From Tepidaquicella sp964564635 (GTDB lineage Bacteria; Bacteroidota; Ignavibacteria; Tepidaquicellales; Tepidaquicellaceae), in contig CAZMAR010000001.1 of assembly GCA_964564635.1 (NCBI GenBank), positions 248,001 to 312,000 of the forward strand: a DNA stretch of 64,000 nt, written 5' to 3'. The translations under genes and the position numbers were made by a program. Positions 45,344 to 54,725 of the stretch are shown piece by piece (the first letter of the stretch is position 1; every line of letters starts with the position of its first letter). A model generated the notes under the pieces. It was given only the letters and a program-made list of their open reading frames with translations, was not told the DNA's origin and made no database searches.

Positions 45344-46921
45344 TTATTTGTTATTTTGTTCATTATTTTCTTTTATACTATCTTTCTTAACTTCCTTACG
45401 ATATTCTTTCACTTTTTTTTCATTCTTATTTTCTTTGTTTGCATCATCTTTCTTCTTATTACTTTCATCTTTCTTTAATTTTTTGCTCTCTTTTTTAACT
45501 TCTTCTTTCTTCTGCTGCGGCTGTTTTATATCAGAGTCTTTCTTCAATTCCCTTATAAACTTAATAAGTTCTATTTTATAAGGCTTTTGCTTAATATTTA
45601 CAATTATCTCATATATAGCATATTTATCTTTACCAAATAACACTTTATACTCACAATTTAAAGTGTCACCTCTGGAATTAACATTACCTTCTATGTTATT
45701 AAATTCTATATTATATGTTTCTTTATTCTTAATAAAATCACTCTCAGTCATTTTCTCCTTACTATTCTTTCCCATATATTCTATATTATCAGCATTATAT
45801 AATTGTGAATTTCTTTTACCTGCGTATAAATCTCTTAATATCTCTAACATTATACTATCCTTATTAAGCTGTAAATGTTTCCCTTCAATATGTTTTGTAA
45901 TTTTTGTTGTATCAACTGTTTCTTTAACCCCTTCTTTCTTTTCCTTCAATAATAAATAAACCAAAACTAAAATAATAATAACAAATACAACTGGTAAAAT
46001 AAAATACAATAATTTAACAAATGAGAATTTTTTTCTCTCTACTTCTGGTTCATTATCAGTTGATTCTTTTTCTTCATGGTATATAAATTTTATTTTTTCT
46101 TCTTCTCTCTTATGCTCTGATTCGGGTTCTATCTCTGAGATTGTTGCTTCTTCGGTTAAGTCTTCCCCCTCGTTTATTTCAATAATTTCTAAAGTTATAT
46201 TATCTTTTCCTCCATAGATATTTGCTCTTTCTACCAAAATATCCGCTGCACTCTCCACATCATTCTGTGAAAGAATTTCATAAATTTCTTCATCACTTAA
46301 CATACTATTAAGTCCATCAGTACAAAGTAAAAATCTATCCCCTTTATGAACTTTAATACTATTAATATCCGGTATTAAATTTTCTGAAATACCCAGTGCT
46401 TTAGTAATTTCATTTCGCCTTGGATGAGTTTCTGCTTCTTTTGGTGTAATCAAACCCTTATCAACAAGATGTTGAACAAAAGAATGGTCTCTGGTTAAAC
46501 TCGTAAATATATTTCCTCTTAAAAGGTAAAGTCTTGAATCCCCAACATGACCGAAAAATGCCTGATTATCTTTTAAAATCAGAATTACAACAGTTGTTCC
46601 CATACCCTTTAAAGCTGGGTCTTCATTGCTCTTATCTATTATTACTTTATTTGCAATATCTATTGCTTCACTAATTATATCTGATGTATGGGAAAGTTTT
46701 CTTGGATTATTTAATATTCTATTTTTAATTGCATTAGTAGCAAGTTGAGAAGCAATTTCCCCACCGGAATGTCCACCCATACCATCACAAACAATGAATA
46801 CATCACCAAACTCAGAATGAAAAAAGTCGTAATAGTCCTCATTATTTGACCTAACTTTTCCTAAGTCAGTTCTATAAGCAAAAGAATATTTTTGAAAATA
46901 ATTTTGATTCTCTGCATTCAT
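45344..46921 (-). CDS. PP2C-family Ser/Thr phosphatase with membrane anchor and periplasmic tail
   Basis: Residues 10-250 are a Stp1/PrpC-type PP2C domain: R-S-N-N-E-D (24-29), D46-G-M-G-G-H, G-H-V-G-D-S-R (124-130), T-D-G-L (201-204) and G-G-K-D-N (237-241), so the metal Asp residues are kept. An acidic linker leads to one membrane helix (about 303-325), an extra-cytoplasmic domain of about 140 residues (325-465) and a K/E-rich tail. PP2Cs of this type oppose Hanks-type kinases; the likely partner kinase is not in the window, but a PASTA protein is encoded 8 kb upstream in the same gene run. Confidence 0.9.
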   Translation of the reverse strand: MNAENQNYFQKYSFAYRTDLGKVRSNNEDYYDFFHSEFGDVFIVCDGMGGHSGGEIASQLATNAIKNRILNNPRKLSHTSDIISEAIDIANKVIIDKSNEDPALKGMGTTVVILILKDNQAFFGHVGDSRLYLLRGNIFTSLTRDHSFVQHLVDKGLITPKEAETHPRRNEITKALGISENLIPDINSIKVHKGDRFLLCTDGLNSMLSDEEIYEILSQNDVESAADILVERANIYGGKDNITLEIIEINEGEDLTEEATISEIEPESEHKREEEKIKFIYHEEKESTDNEPEVERKKFSFVKLLYFILPVVFVIIILVLVYLLLKEKKEGVKETVDTTKITKHIEGKHLQLNKDSIMLEILRDLYAGKRNSQLYNADNIEYMGKNSKEKMTESDFIKNKETYNIEFNNIEGNVNSRGDTLNCEYKVLFGKDKYAIYEIIVNIKQKPYKIELIKFIRELKKDSDIKQPQQKKEEVKKESKKLKKDESNKKKDDANKENKNEKKVKEYRKEVKKDSIKENNEQNNK

Positions 46922-46986
46922 AAAATCATTGTAACCTCATTATTTTTTAATATAAATATTTTATAAATCAAATTCAAATAACAATT

Positions 46987-48237
46987 CTAATATTTAAGGA
47001 TTTCCCTTCTCAAAATATCAAGCGCATGTGAAGCTGCTCTAATTTTATTTCTCTCTCTAATATGTCCCAATAAAAATTTTTTTGCAAAGGTCTTTTCAGA
47101 ATCAGAATACCCGATAAAAACAAGACCGACAGGCTTTTCTTCAGTACCCCCTTCTGGTCCAGCAATACCGGTAATAGAAACCCCTATATCTGCCTTAAAT
47201 AACTTTCTAACATTTAATGCCATTTCAAGTGCCGTCTCTTCACTAACAGCGCCATATTTTTCAATTGTTCCCGCATTTACCCCTAATATATTAATTTTTG
47301 ATTCATTAGAATAAACATTAACCCCTCCGAGAAAATACTCTGAACTTCCACTTATGTCTGTTATTTTGCTTGCAAGCAATCCACCAGTACAGGACTCAGC
47401 AGTTGCAAGTTTTAATTTTTTCTGTTTTAATAACTGGCTTATAATTTTCTCCAATTGTTCATCATTTACACCATAAATGTAATCACCTACTTTATCATAT
47501 AGTTTTTTCTCGATTTCCGATAATATTTCATTAACTTCTTCAGTGGTTTCCGCTCTTACATCAACTCTAAGTTTAACCCCTATCAAAGAAGGTAAAAAAG
47601 CAAAGTTATTTTCACCGACAAGTTCCCTCACATTACCAATCATTTCCGCAAGTGCTGATTCGCTTATTCCAATTGTTAAAAATGTTTTTGACTTTTGCAC
47701 AAAACCAAATTTGCCGTTATACTTCTCTGTTAACATCGGTATAATAGAATCATTCATCATTTCTTTCATTTCATAAGGAACTCCAGGTAAAGCAATAAAC
47801 AATTTTTCATTTTTCTCAAAGCAAAATCCCGGAGCGGTTCCAAGTCTATTCCATACTATTAAAGCTTTAGAAGGAACCATCGCCTGTTCCCTGTTAATTG
47901 ATGGGGTCTTAATACCACGAATTGAAAATAGATTTTCAACATTTTCAAAAACTTTTTCATTGAACACGAGTTCATCATCAAAATATTTAATCAATACATT
48001 TTTGGTAATATCATCATGAGTTGGGCCCAAACCACCAGTAATAAAAGTAATATCGTAAAATTTTTCAGAGTCAACTAATTCTTCAATTAAATCCTTTTCA
48101 ACATCACCAATAGAAACAATTTTCTTAACATGAATATTAATGGAAAAAAGTTTTTCAGAAATAAAAGATGCATTAGAATTTATAGTTTGTCCAATTAAAA
48201 GTTCGTTCCCTATTGAGATAATTTTTGAGTATATCAT
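46987..48237 (-). CDS. cinA: Nicotinamide-nucleotide amidohydrolase / CinA-family protein
   Basis: Two-domain CinA (416 residues). The N-terminal MoaB-like domain (1-~255) has T-G-G-L-G-P-T-H-D-D and G-V-P-Y-E-M. The C-terminal domain (~265-416) has A-E-S-C-T-G-G-L-L-A and I-T-G-I-A-G-P-E-G-G, the PncC deamidase motifs that recycle NMN to nicotinate mononucleotide. The N-terminal domain is linked to ADP-ribose pyrophosphatase activity in other CinA proteins. Ends next to PgpA in a long operon. Confidence 0.95.
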   Translation of the reverse strand: MIYSKIISIGNELLIGQTINSNASFISEKLFSINIHVKKIVSIGDVEKDLIEELVDSEKFYDITFITGGLGPTHDDITKNVLIKYFDDELVFNEKVFENVENLFSIRGIKTPSINREQAMVPSKALIVWNRLGTAPGFCFEKNEKLFIALPGVPYEMKEMMNDSIIPMLTEKYNGKFGFVQKSKTFLTIGISESALAEMIGNVRELVGENNFAFLPSLIGVKLRVDVRAETTEEVNEILSEIEKKLYDKVGDYIYGVNDEQLEKIISQLLKQKKLKLATAESCTGGLLASKITDISGSSEYFLGGVNVYSNESKINILGVNAGTIEKYGAVSEETALEMALNVRKLFKADIGVSITGIAGPEGGTEEKPVGLVFIGYSDSEKTFAKKFLLGHIRERNKIRAASHALDILRREILKY

Positions 48238-48753
48238 TTATTTAATTATATTAATTGTATAAATAATTAATGAGGAAAACAATCCTGCATACACACCTGA
48301 AATAACATCATCCATCAAAACCCCAAATGTGTTATTAAGCTTATCAAAATACACTGCAGGATAAATTTTTACAATATCAAAGAATCTAAAAAGAAAAAAA
48401 CCAACGACGAAATGCAACCAATAAATCTCATTAAAGAAAAGTTTAATAACCAAAATAGTTAGCCACATTCCAATAACCTCATCAATCACAAGTACAGATG
48501 GATCATCACCGTATTTCTTTAATAAATCTTTTCCCGTTAAAAGAGAAATAATAAAAAAAAGAACAATCGCGATAAACAATACAAAAATATTGTTGAAATA
48601 ACTGATTAAAAAAGGCAATAAAGAAAAAGCACTTGCAAAACTACCACTCGCAACAGGTATAAATCCAATGAAAAAGAAACTATTGAATAATAGTACAAAA
48701 AAATTTACTTTAACATCACGATTTAAAATTTCTTTTTTTTTAATTACTCTCAA
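48238..48753 (-). CDS. pgpA: Phosphatidylglycerophosphatase A
   Basis: Integral membrane phosphatase converting phosphatidylglycerophosphate to phosphatidylglycerol. The PgpA pattern is visible: G-F-I-P-V-A-S-G-S-F-A-S near the first helix, D-D-P-S-V-L-V-I-D-E-V-I-G-M-W, and R-F-F-D-I-V-K-I-Y-P near the end. It overlaps the upstream pgsA by 14 bases. pgsA and pgpA carry out successive steps in phospholipid synthesis. Confidence 0.93.
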   Translation of the reverse strand: MRVIKKKEILNRDVKVNFFVLLFNSFFFIGFIPVASGSFASAFSLLPFLISYFNNIFVLFIAIVLFFIISLLTGKDLLKKYGDDPSVLVIDEVIGMWLTILVIKLFFNEIYWLHFVVGFFLFRFFDIVKIYPAVYFDKLNNTFGVLMDDVISGVYAGLFSSLIIYTINIIK

Positions 48754-49318
48754 TTTTTCGAGTTTTACTCACAAAATATTCTATTCCAGTATATAAAGTT
48801 AAAAGAGTTATAATTAAAAGTAAAACATAATTAATTTTAGACTCGTAAATGAAGTATCTGATGTCATCAGATAAAGAACCTTTTATTAGTTTCTCAAGGT
48901 TCATTAAAAAAAGGATAAAAAATATGTAAGTCATCTGAACAAATGTTTTCACTTTCGCCAAATAAGAAGTTCTAAGTGTCATACCTCTATATTCGTCGTA
49001 AGAGCGAAGCAAGGTAATAATTAAATCCCTTAAAGCGATGATAATTAACATCCAGAGAGGCATAATACCTTTAATGAAGAAAAATATAAAAGCAAAGGTA
49101 GTTAGAACTTTATCAGCGAACGGATCTAAGAATACACCAATTCTGGTTATACTTTTATACTTCCTTGCATACCAGCCATCATACCAGTCTGTAACTGTAG
49201 CAATAAAATAAATCACGAATGAAAGCCTGAACATTGTAGCATCATCACTTAATGCTAAAAAGAGAAATACAGGTGATAAAATTATTCTAACTACCGATAA
49301 CTGATTAGGGAAAGTCAC
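48740..49318 (-). CDS. pgsA: CDP-diacylglycerol--glycerol-3-phosphate 3-phosphatidyltransferase
   Basis: Makes phosphatidylglycerophosphate from CDP-diacylglycerol and glycerol-3-phosphate at the inner membrane. The CDP-alcohol phosphotransferase motif D-G-x2-A-R-x8-G-x3-D-x3-D is complete (D-G-W-Y-A-R...G-V-F-L-D-P-F-A-D, around 43-65). About six hydrophobic segments in 192 residues. Overlaps pgpA; 17 bases after ssb. Confidence 0.94.
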   Translation of the reverse strand: MTFPNQLSVVRIILSPVFLFLALSDDATMFRLSFVIYFIATVTDWYDGWYARKYKSITRIGVFLDPFADKVLTTFAFIFFFIKGIMPLWMLIIIALRDLIITLLRSYDEYRGMTLRTSYLAKVKTFVQMTYIFFILFLMNLEKLIKGSLSDDIRYFIYESKINYVLLLIITLLTLYTGIEYFVSKTRKIESN

Positions 49319-49335
49319 ACTACATTATTTTGTTT

Positions 49336-49770
49336 TTAAAATGGTGGTGTCGCATCATCTGTAGGTTCGGATATGATATCATCAGGTTCATTTGTATCAT
49401 CAATAGTTCCATCTTTATTATTTTCCTCAGTTTCCGTCTTTTTCGGTTCAAGCATAGAAAAATCGGTAATGACAATTTTTGTCGACTTAACTTTCACTTT
49501 TTCCTTTTCATAAGTATCATATTTAATAGAACCTTCGCAGTAAATCAAGTTTCCTTTTTTTAAATATGTGTGACATAACTCTGCTAATTTCCTCCAGGCG
49601 ATAATGTAATGCCATTCAGTCTGAGTAACCTTTTTTCCCTCTTTGTCTTTGTAGGTGAAATCGGTTGCAAGAGAGAAATTGCAATATGGAGTTCCTTCAG
49701 GAGAATACTTTAATTCAGGATCCTTCCCTAATCTACCAATTAAAATTACTTTATTTAATCCTTTACTCAT
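49336..49770 (-). CDS. ssb: Single-stranded DNA-binding protein
   Basis: OB-fold SSB of 144 residues. It opens with L-N-K-V-I-L-I-G-R-L-G-K-D-P-E and contains T-E-W-H-Y-I-I-A-W and K-G-N-L-I-Y-C-E-G. The acidic, disordered tail ends D-D-A-T-P-P-F, the C-terminal tip that recruits replication and repair proteins. It is placed between the NHL protein and pgsA, with 7 and 17 base gaps. Confidence 0.95.
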   Translation of the reverse strand: MSKGLNKVILIGRLGKDPELKYSPEGTPYCNFSLATDFTYKDKEGKKVTQTEWHYIIAWRKLAELCHTYLKKGNLIYCEGSIKYDTYEKEKVKVKSTKIVITDFSMLEPKKTETEENNKDGTIDDTNEPDDIISEPTDDATPPF

Positions 49771-49777
49771 AAAAAAT

Positions 49778-50659
49778 TTATTTCCTATATAATAAATATA
49801 AGTTTTCTTTTGAAAGAATAAAAATTTTATCTGGCGATGTTACTAAAATATCATTTAAATCATAATCTAAATTTTCAGGTAAATATACTTCTTCAGTATA
49901 TGCATTCTTCATAATATCATAAATATACAAACACTTGTCTGTCAGAATATATAAATAATCATTGTATACACACAGAGAAATTATATTTTTGATATTAATA
50001 GAAGAAATATACCCACCGAAACTGTCAAATTTTAAAATTTCAGACCGACCTTCATCAAAAATATAAAGAATATTTTTTGAGTCTTTAACCATTTTCTTCG
50101 GTTTAACCAGAGAGACTTTGCCTGATTGATAACTACCAAAATATGTAAGGGGGGTCTTTTGATTTGAAAATATAACTACTTTTGGATCATCTCCGTCAAT
50201 AATATATAAATCCTGTGAATTTATTAGTATAGAACAAATTGGTTTTTTAATTCTGAATCTCTCTTCAATAGATTCAATATCAGTTAATATAGCATTTACA
50301 AACCCGAGGTTCAAATCAAATACCTGAATTCTGCTGTTGATTTTATCAGAAACAAATAAATTCAAACCACCGGTTCCATCTATATGAGTAGGATTGTAAA
50401 ACTCACCATTATTCCAACCTTTTTTCCCAATTCTTTTTATTTCTTTAAGGTTTATGTCATATTTAATTAATTCACATAATTCATAATCCAGAACATAAAT
50501 ATTGCCTTTAAAATCAGTAGTCAGAGAAATTGCGTTCCTGAAATTCCCAATAGATTTATAAATAAATAAAGATGTGTCCTTTATTTCTTCAGCAAAAAAA
50601 TTTTGCGTTCGAAAAAAAACAATTGAAAAAAAGAAAATAATTTGTATATATTTTTTCAA
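49778..50659 (-). CDS. Periplasmic six-bladed beta-propeller (NHL-like) protein
   Basis: Signal peptide (M-K-K-Y-I-Q-I-I-F-F-F) ending near F-F-A-E, then repeats about 40-45 residues long, each with a D-x-x-G/K-N-I-Y-V-L-D or N-L-F-V-S-D strand, as in NHL or 6-bladed propellers (for example T-D-F-K-G-N-I-Y-V-L-D near 48-58). About six blades fit 293 residues. Binding partner unknown. One base separates it from nuoN. Confidence 0.8.
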   Translation of the reverse strand: MKKYIQIIFFFSIVFFRTQNFFAEEIKDTSLFIYKSIGNFRNAISLTTDFKGNIYVLDYELCELIKYDINLKEIKRIGKKGWNNGEFYNPTHIDGTGGLNLFVSDKINSRIQVFDLNLGFVNAILTDIESIEERFRIKKPICSILINSQDLYIIDGDDPKVVIFSNQKTPLTYFGSYQSGKVSLVKPKKMVKDSKNILYIFDEGRSEILKFDSFGGYISSINIKNIISLCVYNDYLYILTDKCLYIYDIMKNAYTEEVYLPENLDYDLNDILVTSPDKIFILSKENLYLLYRK

Positions 50660-50660
50660 G

Positions 50661-52088
50661 CTATTTCAGGATTGTTTTGAAAAATGTGAAAAATAATTCA
50701 GGATAAATTCCAATTAGAATAGTTAAGATTACTCCTATGAATATTGCCAGAGAAGACAAAGTATCTATGTGAATAACTTCTTTACTCTCACTATCGTAGA
50801 ACCACATATATACAACAACTTTCAAATAGTAGTATAAAGAAATAATACTAAAAATAATAGCAATAATGGAGATTGTAATAAGATTTTCTTTTATTGCAGC
50901 ATAAAATATATAATATTTACCCCAGAAGCCCGCCAGAGGAGGAATCCCTCCTAACGAAAGTAAAAAGATTGAAAGCGTAAATGCCAAATAAGGATTGGTT
51001 TTGTATAGTCCTTTGTAATCCTCAATATTTACATTCGAATATTCTTTAGACTCTAAAGACGGTTTTTCAATAACTGAAACAATAATAAATGAACCTAATT
51101 GCATAAAAACATATGCAAGCAGATAGTAAGCAATACTCTTAATTGCTAAATCAGTATTAGCACAAACACCAACAAAAATATAACCAGCACTTGCAATAGA
51201 AGAATAAGCGAGCAATCTTTTAATATTTGTTTGTGTTAAAGCAAGAACATTCCCAACCAGCATAGTAATTAAAGCAATAATACTAAAGAGACTTTCATAA
51301 TTGGTCACATTAAGTCTTACAATAAAAGGAACAATTGTACCTACTGCAGCAATTTTTCCAGAAGTAGACATTAAGCCCGTAACAGTAGTAGGAGCACCTT
51401 CGTATACATCAGGCACCCAGAAATGAAAAGGAAAGAGCCCAATCTTGAAGAAAAACCCCGCGAAGAAAAGAATTGACCCTATAATGAATATGGGAAGTTT
51501 AACAATCGATAAATCAGAGAAAATAACCTGATACTTTGTAGAGCCAGCAGTACCAAAAATTAAAGCCATACCAAATAAAAGGAAACCCGTCATAAAAGCA
51601 CCAAAGAAGAAATACTTTAAAGCACTTTCATTAGAAATAAGTTTTGTTCTATAAAAACCGGTTAGCACATAAAAGCAAATAGACATAAATTCTAAACCAA
51701 TAAAAACCGTAATCAAATCATTTGCCTGAATCATTACTAACATTCCAACAGCTGAAAATAAAATTAGCGGATAAAATTCAGGATAATTTATTTCCTGCTT
51801 AATTAAGTAGTAATAAGATGCCATTATACTCATCATCACAGCAACGAGAGTAATAATTGCAAAAATAGAATTATTTGTATTGATAGCAATAAAATCCCCG
51901 AATGCGTATAAATCTTTACCAAGATTTTTATATAAAAAGTAAATCGCAGAAAGTACTGAAAGTAATGAAAGCAGAATTACCAGCCTCTGACTTTTCTTAA
52001 ATAATACTCCTATAAACAACAATAATACAGCCATAACAGCTAATATTATAGTGGGTAAAATATTTAACATTTCCTGTAATTTTATCAT
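50661..52088 (-). CDS. nuoN: NADH-quinone oxidoreductase subunit N
   Basis: Antiporter-like proton-translocating subunit of complex I. Thirteen or fourteen hydrophobic segments in 475 residues, with the N-family landmarks E-F-M-S-I-C-F-Y-V-L, S-A-L-K-Y-F-F-F-G-A, F-K-I-G-L-F-P-F-H-F-W-V-P-D-V-Y-E-G-A-P, and L-L-A-Y-S-S-I-A-S-A-G-Y. The Glu and Lys of the proton path are therefore present. No other nuo gene is adjacent, which is unusual. Lies between the VanZ and NHL genes. Confidence 0.94.
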   Translation of the reverse strand: MIKLQEMLNILPTIILAVMAVLLLFIGVLFKKSQRLVILLSLLSVLSAIYFLYKNLGKDLYAFGDFIAINTNNSIFAIITLVAVMMSIMASYYYLIKQEINYPEFYPLILFSAVGMLVMIQANDLITVFIGLEFMSICFYVLTGFYRTKLISNESALKYFFFGAFMTGFLLFGMALIFGTAGSTKYQVIFSDLSIVKLPIFIIGSILFFAGFFFKIGLFPFHFWVPDVYEGAPTTVTGLMSTSGKIAAVGTIVPFIVRLNVTNYESLFSIIALITMLVGNVLALTQTNIKRLLAYSSIASAGYIFVGVCANTDLAIKSIAYYLLAYVFMQLGSFIIVSVIEKPSLESKEYSNVNIEDYKGLYKTNPYLAFTLSIFLLSLGGIPPLAGFWGKYYIFYAAIKENLITISIIAIIFSIISLYYYLKVVVYMWFYDSESKEVIHIDTLSSLAIFIGVILTILIGIYPELFFTFFKTILK

Positions 52089-52101
52089 AAGAAGTAAAAA
52101 A

Positions 52102-52494
52102 TTAAAGAATTACTTTTTTGGTTTTAATTTTAGTTAATAAAATAATAAAAATTAATCCTATTAAAGCACCAAAAAAATCAGCAAGAAAATCAAAAACATC
52201 TGCATCACGGTTCGGAACAAAAAGTTGGTGAATTTCATCCAACATCCCGTATAAGGTTGTAAATAATAATGAAAATAATATAGTGTACCGGTTGAAAAGA
52301 GAACCTTCCCTGGTATGTGAAAGCGAAAAATAAAAAAGAAAAAACGCAATAAAATATGCAAATCCGTGTAATATTTTATCTGAAACAGTAAAAGTTAAAT
52401 CAGGTAAATGGTCTCCAGGAATGGAAGAAAAAATAAATATAATAATTAAATATAGAATAATAGGAAAATGGTATTTAAAAAACTTGTTAAGCAA
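52102..52494 (-). CDS. VanZ-family small membrane protein
   Basis: 130 residues with four hydrophobic segments. The characteristic I-F-S-S-I-P near the first helix, D-K-I-L-H-G-F-A-Y-F after the second, and Y-G-M-L-D-E-I-H-Q-L-F-V-P-N-R-D-A-D-V-F-D-F-L-A-D are VanZ family signatures. Function unknown in this setting. It overlaps the upstream NnrDE gene by eight bases. Confidence 0.87.
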   Translation of the reverse strand: MLNKFFKYHFPIILYLIIIFIFSSIPGDHLPDLTFTVSDKILHGFAYFIAFFLFYFSLSHTREGSLFNRYTILFSLLFTTLYGMLDEIHQLFVPNRDADVFDFLADFFGALIGLIFIILLTKIKTKKVIL

Positions 52495-54055
52495 TATCCA
52501 GCTCCCTTTTTACTTCGCTTATCATATCTATTAAATCTCCTGCAATGGTGGAATTGCAGCCAGATTTTTCATAAAGTAAGTCTCCACACCTGCCGTGAAT
52601 AAAACACCCGAGTATAGCAGAGCTCAAAGGATTTTTACATAAAGAATAAGCAGAAGCAATTATCCCAGAAAGCACATCACCACTTCCAATAGTCGCAAGA
52701 TTTTCCCTACCCGTAGAATTGATATAAAAATTACCCCCATCAGTTACAATCGTTGGCGAGTTCTTTAGAGCAAGTATTACATTGTATTTCTGTGCAAACT
52801 CTTTTGATAAATCATAAAAATTTTCTATGATATTCTGTAAATCATATCCTGTGAGCAAAGAGAATTCGCCATAATGTGGAGTCAATATTATTTTATTTTT
52901 TGTTTTCTTTAATATTTCCAGATTATCCTTAAATGCAAAAATTCCATCCGCGTCAATAACAAAGTTCCCTTCAACTGAAGAAACAATTTTTCTAATTAAC
53001 TCCATGGTTTCGGGATGCCTTCCTAAACCGGGACCAATTAAAGTTGTGTCACTCCACTTAATTCTTTTCACAATATCATTATATGAATTAATAGAAAAAG
53101 ACTTATCTAAATTTGAATTAAACGGAACTGTAATAACCTCTGTTGTTTTTATCTCCATTATATCGTGTATTGAATCAGGTACCCCAAGCACGACGGCACC
53201 ACTCCCCATTCTCAGAGCGGAAAGGGAACTTAAATATACTGCTCCTGTAAAACCGGGAGAACCTCCCAGAATAAAAACTTTACCGTTGTTATATTTATGT
53301 GAATTTATATTTCTTTTAGGAATTATTCCAATCAGGTCTTCTTTTTCAATCTCAAAAATTTTCTTTTTATTATATTGATGGAAATACTCACCGGGAATTC
53401 CAATTGGCACACAAACAACTTTTCCGCTAAATTCTCTACCTTTATTGAAAAGTGTGTAAAATTTTTTCTGAGACATAGTAATAGTCATATCTGCTCTTAA
53501 TAAACCATCTGTATCAAAATGATTTTTTAAACCGCTAATGGTATCAATTGCAATTACTTTAATTTTTTTTAATGAATTCGTAAAATTGAAAATATCTTTT
53601 ATTCTTTCTTCTAAATCTCCCTTGAACCCAATCCCAAATATTGCATCAAGTAAAATGAAGTTTTCTTTTAAATTATTTTTCGTTAGTAACCTCTTAAAAT
53701 CTTTAAATGAGGAAATTTCAAAAAATTCAATACAAGTATTTTTTAAATTTTTTAAAATTGTATAATTTGTCAATGCATCGCCAGCGAGTTGAGAAAATGG
53801 ATATACAGAAACCACAAAAATTTTTACACTTTTACCAATCAGGTGTCTTGCTATTACAAAAGCATCACCTGCGTTATTCCCTTTACCAGAAAGTACTACA
53901 ATATTTTTGTAATTATGCCTATCAATTACTTTAAATATTTCATCAGCAGAATTTTTACCCGCATTTTCCATTAGCAGGATTGATGGAATACCAAGCTGTT
54001 TTATAATTTCCTTTTCTGCTTCAAGTATATCCTGATTGAAAAAAACATTTTTCAT
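52487..54055 (-). CDS. nnrDE: Bifunctional NAD(P)H-hydrate epimerase/dehydratase
   Basis: Repairs the hydrated forms of NADH and NADPH. The N-terminal YjeF_N epimerase domain (1-~220) has M-E-N-A-G, G-N-N-A-G-D-A and L-D-A-I-F-G-I-G-F. The C-terminal ribokinase-like ADP-dependent dehydratase (~240-520) has G-P-G-L-G-R, D-A-D-G, T-P-H-Y-G-E-F and G-S-G-D-V-L-S-G near 450, with the Asp catalytic base. Length 522 fits the fused form. Overlaps rpe by four bases. Confidence 0.95.
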   Translation of the reverse strand: MKNVFFNQDILEAEKEIIKQLGIPSILLMENAGKNSADEIFKVIDRHNYKNIVVLSGKGNNAGDAFVIARHLIGKSVKIFVVSVYPFSQLAGDALTNYTILKNLKNTCIEFFEISSFKDFKRLLTKNNLKENFILLDAIFGIGFKGDLEERIKDIFNFTNSLKKIKVIAIDTISGLKNHFDTDGLLRADMTITMSQKKFYTLFNKGREFSGKVVCVPIGIPGEYFHQYNKKKIFEIEKEDLIGIIPKRNINSHKYNNGKVFILGGSPGFTGAVYLSSLSALRMGSGAVVLGVPDSIHDIMEIKTTEVITVPFNSNLDKSFSINSYNDIVKRIKWSDTTLIGPGLGRHPETMELIRKIVSSVEGNFVIDADGIFAFKDNLEILKKTKNKIILTPHYGEFSLLTGYDLQNIIENFYDLSKEFAQKYNVILALKNSPTIVTDGGNFYINSTGRENLATIGSGDVLSGIIASAYSLCKNPLSSAILGCFIHGRCGDLLYEKSGCNSTIAGDLIDMISEVKRELDIA

Positions 54056-54711
54056 TTTGAATTTATTTCTTTTAGTATTGATTTTGCTGCTTTCAATTTA
54101 TCCTTTGCTCTAAATATAGAAGCACCTGCTACGAACATATCTGCGCCTGCATTTCTTATAGTCTTTATATTGACCGCATCTACTCCACCATCAACCTGAA
54201 TATGGCAATTGTAATTTTTATTTGTAATTAATTCTCTTAATGTTTTTATCTTTTCAAGGGTAGTCTCTATAAAATTCTGCCCTCCAAATCCGGGATTAAC
54301 GCTCATAACCAATACGAAATCAATGAATGGTAGTATATCCACCAAAAACGAAACTGGCGATGAGGGATTTATAGCAACTCCTGCTTTTATTTTAAAACTC
54401 TTAATCAAACTTACAGTTCTATGTAAATGTATATTATTTTCAAAATGCACTGAAATATAATCTGCTCCTGCTTCTGCAAAATTTTTTATATATAAATCGC
54501 AGTTATCTATCATTAAATGTACATCAAGAGGTAAATTAGTGATTTTATTGACACAGGAAACAATCATAGGACCATAAGAAATATTAGGTACAAAGTTGCC
54601 ATCCATTATGTCACAATGGATACCCTGAACCCCTGCTTTTTCTACCAACTTTATTTCTGACTTTAGATTAGAAAAATCCGCTGATAATATCGAAGTGTAC
54701 AGTCCTTTCAT
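54052..54711 (-). CDS. rpe: Ribulose-phosphate 3-epimerase
   Basis: TIM-barrel enzyme interconverting ribulose-5-phosphate and xylulose-5-phosphate in the pentose phosphate pathway. Metal ligands are visible: H-C-D-I-M-D-G-N-F-V-P-N (about 32-43), D-V-H-L-M-I (62-68), and the Q-V-D-G-G-V-D phosphate/metal region near 172-178. S-V-N-P-G-F-G-G-Q also matches. Length 219 is normal. Overlaps nnrDE. Confidence 0.96.
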   Translation of the reverse strand: MKGLYTSILSADFSNLKSEIKLVEKAGVQGIHCDIMDGNFVPNISYGPMIVSCVNKITNLPLDVHLMIDNCDLYIKNFAEAGADYISVHFENNIHLHRTVSLIKSFKIKAGVAINPSSPVSFLVDILPFIDFVLVMSVNPGFGGQNFIETTLEKIKTLRELITNKNYNCHIQVDGGVDAVNIKTIRNAGADMFVAGASIFRAKDKLKAAKSILKEINSK

Positions 54712-54725
54712 ATAAAATTATAATT

